Below are positions 59,705-64,000 of a stretch of DNA of 64,000 nt, piece after piece. Position 1 is the first letter of the stretch. Every line of letters begins with the position of its first letter. Position numbers and translations under genes: made by a program. A model generated the notes under the pieces. That model had not been told where the DNA came from. It worked only from the letters and a program-made list of their open reading frames with translations, and ran no database searches. This DNA is from CF-13 sp036782775 (GTDB lineage Bacteria > Chloroflexota > Dormibacteria > CF-121), in NCBI GenBank assembly GCA_036782775.1, contig DAIPYJ010000009.1, forward strand, positions 7,124 to 71,123, given 5' to 3'.

Positions 59705-59713
59705 TTATGCACA
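59705..59713 (+). promoter_or_regulatory. DnaA box
   Basis: TTATGCACA, matching the TTATNCACA consensus. Located between the dnaA promoter and the dnaA start. Confidence 0.6.
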
Positions 59714-59760
59714 CGAGGCTGGGGAGACCTCGATAGACTTCTCCACCTTTGTGGGAACCA

Positions 59761-59769
59761 TGTGCATAA
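59761..59769 (-). promoter_or_regulatory. DnaA box (inverted)
   Basis: TGTGCATAA, the complement of TTATGCACA, 47 bases from the first box and facing it. Confidence 0.6.
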
Positions 59770-59874
59770 CCTGAGTCCCAGCTAAGCCGTCCAGGCCTCG
59801 TTTCCGTCGGCGCGACGCGCGCAGATCGGCTCGGCTCTCCAACAGCGACGACCGTTGTTTTCCTGGAGGGACGC

Positions 59875-61236
59875 ATGGAGTCGAACCAAATCTGGCAAGC
59901 GGCGCAGGAAGAACTTCGCTTTCAACTCAGCAAGCCAAGCTACGAGACCTGGCTGAAGAATGCCTCGCTGGTCGCCCACGAGCGCAATTCATTCAAAATC
60001 GGCGTTCCCACCAAGCTCGCCAAGGACTGGTTAGAGGACCGCTACTCGGCCATGATCAAGGAGACGCTCTCGGCAATCGTCTCCGGTGACGTCAACGTCA
60101 GCTTCGAAGTGGTGCCGACCACAAGCGAGCCAACCTCTCGGCGTGCTGCGGTTGCGGTGGCCGACGCCGACGAACCGGCGGCGGAGTCCGAAGAGCCAGT
60201 GCTGGACGAGGCCTCACAGCTCAACCCGAAGTTTCAGTTCCAGCATTTCGTCGTCGGCAATAACTCGCGCTTCGCTCACGCCGCATGCCGTGCGGTCGCC
60301 GAGACCCCGGCCAAGGCCTATAACCCGCTCTTCCTCTATGGCGGTGTCGGATTGGGCAAGACGCACCTGATGCATGCAATCGGTCACGCCGTGCTAGAGA
60401 AGCATCACCGGCGCAAGGTCGCCTACGTCACCAGCGAGAAATTCATGAACGAGATGATCTCCTCGATCCAGGAAGGGAAGATGAACGACTTCCGGACCCG
60501 CTACCGGACGGTCGACGTCCTGCTGGTCGACGACATCCAGTTTCTGGCTGGCAAGGATCGAACCCAGGAAGAGTTCTTCCATACCTTCAATTCCTTGCAC
60601 GAGCTGAATCGTCAGATCGTCATCTCTTCCGACCGCCCGCCAAAGGAAATTCCGACGCTCGAGGACCGGCTGCGCTCTCGCTTTCAGTGGGGCCTGATTG
60701 CCGATATCCAGCCGGCCGACTTCGAGACCCGCGTCGCGATTCTGAAGTCGAAAGTCGGACCCTACGCGCGCCTGGTGCCCGAGGATGTGATCTCTTTCAT
60801 CGCCCACAAGATCCAGAAGAACATTCGGGAGCTCGAGGGGGCATTGATCCGGGTGATCGCCCACGCCTCCCTCAATCGGAGCCCGGTCAACGTCGAGATG
60901 ACCGCCAAGTTGCTGCAGGATGTTATCCCTTCAACGGAAACGCGCACCCTGTCGATGGACACGATCATGCGCGCGGTCGCGAGCTTCTATCACATCAGCC
61001 TCGAAGAAATGAAGGGTAAGCGCCGCGACAAGCACATCGTCTTCCCCCGACAGGTCGCGATCTATCTGATCCGAGAGGAGACGGCGTCCTCCCTGCCGGC
61101 GATCGGGCAGGCCTTCGGAGGCCGTGATCACACGACCGCGCTGCATTCCTACGAGAAGATCAATACCGAGGCCAAGGAAGACCAGCGGCTGCAAGCAGAC
61201 CTGCGCAAGCTCCGCGAGATCCTTTATTCGCATTGA
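59875..61236 (+). CDS. dnaA: Chromosomal replication initiator protein DnaA
   Basis: 453 residues. Domain I (about 1-80, MESNQIWQAAQEELRFQLSK), a short linker, AAA+ domain III with Walker A GGVGLGKTHL (about 155-164), Walker B LLVDDIQFLAGKDRTQEEFF and sensor ISSDRPPKEIPTLEDRLRSR, then domain IV HTH with the DnaA signature FGGRDHTTALHSYEKI. ATG at 59875 after TGGAGGG. It opens oriC and regulates its own gene. Confidence 0.98.
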   Translation: MESNQIWQAAQEELRFQLSKPSYETWLKNASLVAHERNSFKIGVPTKLAKDWLEDRYSAMIKETLSAIVSGDVNVSFEVVPTTSEPTSRRAAVAVADADEPAAESEEPVLDEASQLNPKFQFQHFVVGNNSRFAHAACRAVAETPAKAYNPLFLYGGVGLGKTHLMHAIGHAVLEKHHRRKVAYVTSEKFMNEMISSIQEGKMNDFRTRYRTVDVLLVDDIQFLAGKDRTQEEFFHTFNSLHELNRQIVISSDRPPKEIPTLEDRLRSRFQWGLIADIQPADFETRVAILKSKVGPYARLVPEDVISFIAHKIQKNIRELEGALIRVIAHASLNRSPVNVEMTAKLLQDVIPSTETRTLSMDTIMRAVASFYHISLEEMKGKRRDKHIVFPRQVAIYLIREETASSLPAIGQAFGGRDHTTALHSYEKINTEAKEDQRLQADLRKLREILYSH

Positions 61237-61328
61237 GCTGTGGACTACTGGCAGGCATAGGCGTGGATACCGTTGGCGCGCCCTCGCGCTGGGGATACGG
61301 GACTCGATTCCGCACAGGTTTTGAAGCC

Positions 61329-61334
61329 TATAAT
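61329..61334 (+). promoter_or_regulatory. -10 element upstream of dnaN
   Basis: A perfect TATAAT at 61329-61334 in the dnaA-dnaN gap, about 115 bases upstream of the dnaN ATG. No strong -35 partner. dnaN, and probably recF, may be transcribed from here as well as from the dnaA promoter. Confidence 0.5.
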
Positions 61335-61448
61335 TGCCCCGATTCGAAGCCAATTCCGCCAGTTTTCCGGTTTATGCACTGTCCTACGACTTCGTCTCTT
61401 TTTTCAAAAGGCCTTCCCATTAAGCGGGTCGTGTAGACAAGGAGCACC

Positions 61449-62564
61449 ATGAAGGTCAGTATCACCGCCGGCAACCTTGGTCAGGGCTTGCAGGTGGTTT
61501 CTCGAGCCGTGTCGTCGCGCACCACCCTGCCGATCCTCAACAACGTGTTGCTGCAGACCGACAACGGTGGCTTGAACCTGACGGCCACCAACCTGGAAAT
61601 CGGCATCCGGCAGACGGTGCCTGCCGAGGTCCGCGAGGAAGGCGGGATCACGGTCCCGGCGCGGCTCTTGACCGACTTCGTCAGCGGCCTTCCCGACGAG
61701 TCGATCGACATGACGCTCGACAAGAAAACGCAGTCGCTCGCGGTCAAGAGCCAGCGTTTCAACGCCACCATCCGCGGCATTGATCCCGCCGATTTCCCGC
61801 CGGTGCCGAGCGGCGTGGAAGGCCGGAAGGTGAACCTCGACCCGACCGAGCTCAAGCAAGCCATCGAGCAGACCGTGATCGCTGCCTCGACCGATGAAGG
61901 CCGACCGGTGCTGACCGGCGTTTATGTCCAGCTCAATGGAGGCAAAGCGACCTTCGCCGCCACCGACGGGCATCGCCTTGCCGTCAAAACCCTGGCGGTC
62001 AAGGCGGAAGCGGGCGAGACCGACACCATCGTCATTCCCGCGCGGGCGCTCAGCGAGCTCAGCCGTATTTTAAAGAATGGCGACGGCGGCATCGAGGTCA
62101 CGGTCGGTGCGCAGAAGAACCAGGTCTTTTTCAAGGCGCGCGACGTCGAATTGATGAGCCGGCTGATCGAGGGAACCTATCCCAACTATCAGCAGGTCAT
62201 TCCCAAGGACAGCACCACCACGATCACGGCGAAGACTCAGGACCTGCTCTTCACCACCAAGATGGTCTCGCTCTTCTCCAAAGACGCCGCCAACGTCGTC
62301 AAGTTCAAAACGGAAGGCGGCCAGCTGACGCTGACGGCCAACACCAGCGAAGTAGGGCAGAACGTCTCGACGGTCGACGCCCGGATCGAAGGCCAGGACC
62401 TGCAGGTGGCGTTCAACTCCAAGTACCTGCTCGACGTGCTAGGCATCATCGGCAGCGAGGAAGTCCAGCTGGGTTTCACCGGTCCCCTGAATCCCGGCTT
62501 GATCCGGCCGGTGGGCCAGGACAACTACCTCTACATCATCATGCCCGTGCGCGTGGCTATGTAA
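61449..62564 (+). CDS. dnaN: DNA polymerase III beta sliding clamp
   Basis: 371 residues forming three beta-clamp domains: MKVSITAGNLGQGLQVVSRA, RTTLPILNNVLLQTDNGGL, and C-terminal NPGLIRPVGQDNYLYIIMPV followed by RVAM, with the hydrophobic peptide-binding pocket residues near the end. ATG preceded by AAGGAGC. Clamps DNA polymerase to the template. Located in the universal dnaA-dnaN-recF order. Confidence 0.97.
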   Translation: MKVSITAGNLGQGLQVVSRAVSSRTTLPILNNVLLQTDNGGLNLTATNLEIGIRQTVPAEVREEGGITVPARLLTDFVSGLPDESIDMTLDKKTQSLAVKSQRFNATIRGIDPADFPPVPSGVEGRKVNLDPTELKQAIEQTVIAASTDEGRPVLTGVYVQLNGGKATFAATDGHRLAVKTLAVKAEAGETDTIVIPARALSELSRILKNGDGGIEVTVGAQKNQVFFKARDVELMSRLIEGTYPNYQQVIPKDSTTTITAKTQDLLFTTKMVSLFSKDAANVVKFKTEGGQLTLTANTSEVGQNVSTVDARIEGQDLQVAFNSKYLLDVLGIIGSEEVQLGFTGPLNPGLIRPVGQDNYLYIIMPVRVAM

Positions 62565-62581
62565 CGACCGCCGCTGACGGC

Positions 62582-63742
62582 GTGTTCCTGGCCAACGTCT
62601 CCCTCTTTGACTTTCGCAACTACGGCGAGCTCGACCTTCCGCTGGAACGATCTGCCACCGTCTTTTTCGGCGGCAATGCCCAGGGCAAGACCAACCTGCT
62701 TGAGGCAGTCGCGCTCACGGCCCTGACTCGCTCGCCGCGAACGCAGCACCTGGGAGACCTGGTCCGCTTCGGCCAGCCGGCGGCGCGGGTGACGACCCAG
62801 GTGCAGAGCGAGGCAGGGCGCGACGAGCTCGAAGTCCGGATCACGCGCGGATCCGCGCCGGCCGCCGCCCTCGGCGAGGAGGAAGCCGCAACCAACGGCC
62901 GGACTTCGCGGCGCTTCACCGTCAACGGCGCCCCGCGCCGCTCGAATGACATGCTCGGCGCATTGCGCGTCGTCCTCTTCTGGCCAGATGATCTGCAGCT
63001 GATCAAAGGCCCGGGCGAAGGGCGCCGGCGATTCCTGAACACGCTGCTCTCGCAGCTCGATCGGGGACACGCACGGGAACTCAATCGCTACGGCCATCTG
63101 CTCGAGCAACGGAACGCGCTGCTGCGCGCGGTGCGAGAAGGCCGCCAGCCGATCGATGGCCTCGACTTCTGGAGCGGGGCGCTGGCAGAATCCGGCGCTG
63201 CCATCATGGTCGAGCGCCAGCGACGCATCCTCGAACTGCAGCCGATTGCCGCCGCGTTCCATCGCGAGTTAAGCGACGATCGGGAACGCCTCGAGCTGCG
63301 TTACCGCCCTGCCGGGGTCCGCATCGGCGAGGCGCCGGTGGAGCTGGTCGCCGAGCAGTTGAAGCTGGCGATGCGGCAGGCCCACGCCGAAGAACTCGCC
63401 CGCGGACAGACAGCTGTCGGACCGCAGCGCGACGATGTTGACGTGTGGCTCGATGACCATGAGGCGCGGCTCTTTGCCAGCCAGGGGCAGCAGCGGAGCA
63501 TCGTGCTCAGCCTCAAGCTGGCGGAGCTCCACTACCTCGCTGAGGTCACCGGCGAACAGCCCATCCTCCTGCTGGACGACGTGATGTCCGAGCTCGATCC
63601 CTCGCGGCGGGAACGGCTGCTGGCGGCGCTTCAACCGGGACCGCAGGCGTTGATCACCGCGGCGGATCTCAACGACCTGCCGAAAAGCATCCTGGAACGG
63701 GCCGGCGTCTTCCGGGTTGAGCAGGGGACGATCCATGCGTAG
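62582..63742 (+). CDS. recF: DNA replication and repair protein RecF
   Basis: 386-residue SMC-like ATPase loading RecA at gaps. MFLANVSLFDFRNYGELDL, Walker A GGNAQGKTNLLEAVAL (about 31-46), signature FASQGQQRSIVLSLKLAEL and Walker B ILLLDDVMSELDPSRR. GTG start at 62582. Overlaps the next gene by eight bases. Confidence 0.96.
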   Translation: MFLANVSLFDFRNYGELDLPLERSATVFFGGNAQGKTNLLEAVALTALTRSPRTQHLGDLVRFGQPAARVTTQVQSEAGRDELEVRITRGSAPAAALGEEEAATNGRTSRRFTVNGAPRRSNDMLGALRVVLFWPDDLQLIKGPGEGRRRFLNTLLSQLDRGHARELNRYGHLLEQRNALLRAVREGRQPIDGLDFWSGALAESGAAIMVERQRRILELQPIAAAFHRELSDDRERLELRYRPAGVRIGEAPVELVAEQLKLAMRQAHAEELARGQTAVGPQRDDVDVWLDDHEARLFASQGQQRSIVLSLKLAELHYLAEVTGEQPILLLDDVMSELDPSRRERLLAALQPGPQALITAADLNDLPKSILERAGVFRVEQGTIHA

Positions 63743-64000
63743 GATCGATGCGGCCCTTCCGAATACGCTGCGTGCGCTCGGCATCGCCCGGCGCACCCGT
63801 GAAGCCCAGGCGCTCTACTGCTGGCCGGAGGTGCTGGGCGAGCTCGCCCGCGAGACCCGCGCCCTGAAGCTGACCGGCGGCACGCTTTGGGTGACCGCAT
63901 CCAGCACCGCGCTCGCCCATCAGCTGCATCTCGAGCGCGGTCGGGTGCTGCAGCGGCTCAACCAGCTGATCGGCGCTCCGGTCGTCCGGGAGATCCGCTT
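63735..64000 (+). CDS. DUF721 / DciA family protein (partial, runs off the right end)
   Basis: From the ATG at 63735 about 88 residues are visible: MRRIDAALPNTLRALGIARR, then a helical part with YCWPEVLGELARETRALKLTGGTLWV and SSTALAHQLHLERGRVLQRL. This is the DUF721 fold, whose DciA members load the replicative helicase in bacteria without DnaC. It is in the usual position behind recF and overlaps its stop by eight bases. The end lies outside the window. Confidence 0.85.
   Translation, partial: MRRIDAALPNTLRALGIARRTREAQALYCWPEVLGELARETRALKLTGGTLWVTASSTALAHQLHLERGRVLQRLNQLIGAPVVREIR

Larger units (their letters stand above)
59528..59874. other. oriC: Candidate replication origin (rpmH-dnaA intergenic)
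   Basis: A 347-bp gap between divergent rpmH and dnaA, AT-richer than its surroundings. It contains two DnaA-box-like nonamers TTATGCACA in opposite orientation at 59705-59713 (plus) and 59761-59769 (complement), and an AT-rich block at about 59630-59700 that could melt. The rpmH-dnaA location is a frequent oriC site. More boxes or an origin on the other side of dnaA (61237-61448) are possible; I saw no further perfect TTATNCACA there. Confidence 0.55.

Overview
The window is 64 kb of a high-GC bacterial chromosome covering the replication-origin neighbourhood. The order rpmH-rnpA-yidD-yidC-jag (minus strand) facing dnaA-dnaN-recF-DUF721 (plus strand), with parA/parB, gyrA and gyrB within 25 kb, is the classic ori arrangement. 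The short YidC without a periplasmic domain, DUF5679 and DUF5317 proteins, split glycine decarboxylase (gcvPA/gcvPB), frequent GTG/TTG starts and several apparently leaderless genes point to an uncultivated terrabacterial lineage of the Chloroflexota/Dormibacterota kind. That placement is inference; no rRNA is present to settle it.

Layout. 0-2 kb: rpsF-ssb-rpsR operon, an SRPBCC protein and a small unknown gene. 2.0-11.3 kb: a probable integrated island. It is bounded on the left by a degenerate copy of the 3' half of tRNA-Val and on the right by the intact tRNA-Val(CAC), with a frameshifted tyrosine integrase next to the intact tRNA. Inside are an HTH protein, an odd 90-nt tRNA-Thr(GGT)-like gene with an enlarged D-loop, an IS256-family element split by an ISL3-family element, an IS1182-family element, and two exported proteins of visibly lower GC. 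11.3-21.6 kb: housekeeping and accessory genes (HTH regulator, moeA, an EF-G-like GTPase, NUDIX hydrolase, sugar kinase, macrodomain protein, Nramp and an MgtE-N/CBS protein).

21.6-26.5 kb: a fatty-acid synthesis cluster arranged around a divergent promoter. fabF and a FabH-like protein lacking all three catalytic residues lie on the minus strand; acpP-fabD-fabF lie on the plus strand. 26.6-37.4 kb: DUF5679, a TrkA pair, a phosphoesterase, an AI-2E-type permease, DUF5317, and a signalling locus. The signalling locus has an HD-GYP phosphodiesterase fused to an MFS transporter, a 24-residue membrane peptide with its own terminator, a NarL-type two-component system, and a divergent PocR/GAF/GGDEF cyclase. 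37.4-49.5 kb: gyrA-fabF-plsX-gyrB, then gcvPB-gcvPA-gcvH-gcvT led by a sigma-70-like protein without region 4. 49.5-64 kb: NfeD-type protease/slipin/CPBP protease, parAB, ndk, lepB, an M16 peptidase, and the origin block.

Functionally the window joins replication and segregation, membrane-protein insertion and secretion, fatty acid/phospholipid initiation (three KAS II enzymes plus PlsX), C1 metabolism (glycine cleavage) and cyclic-di-GMP signalling. Everything was read by eye from the sequence. Family names rest on motifs quoted in each entry, not on database searches.
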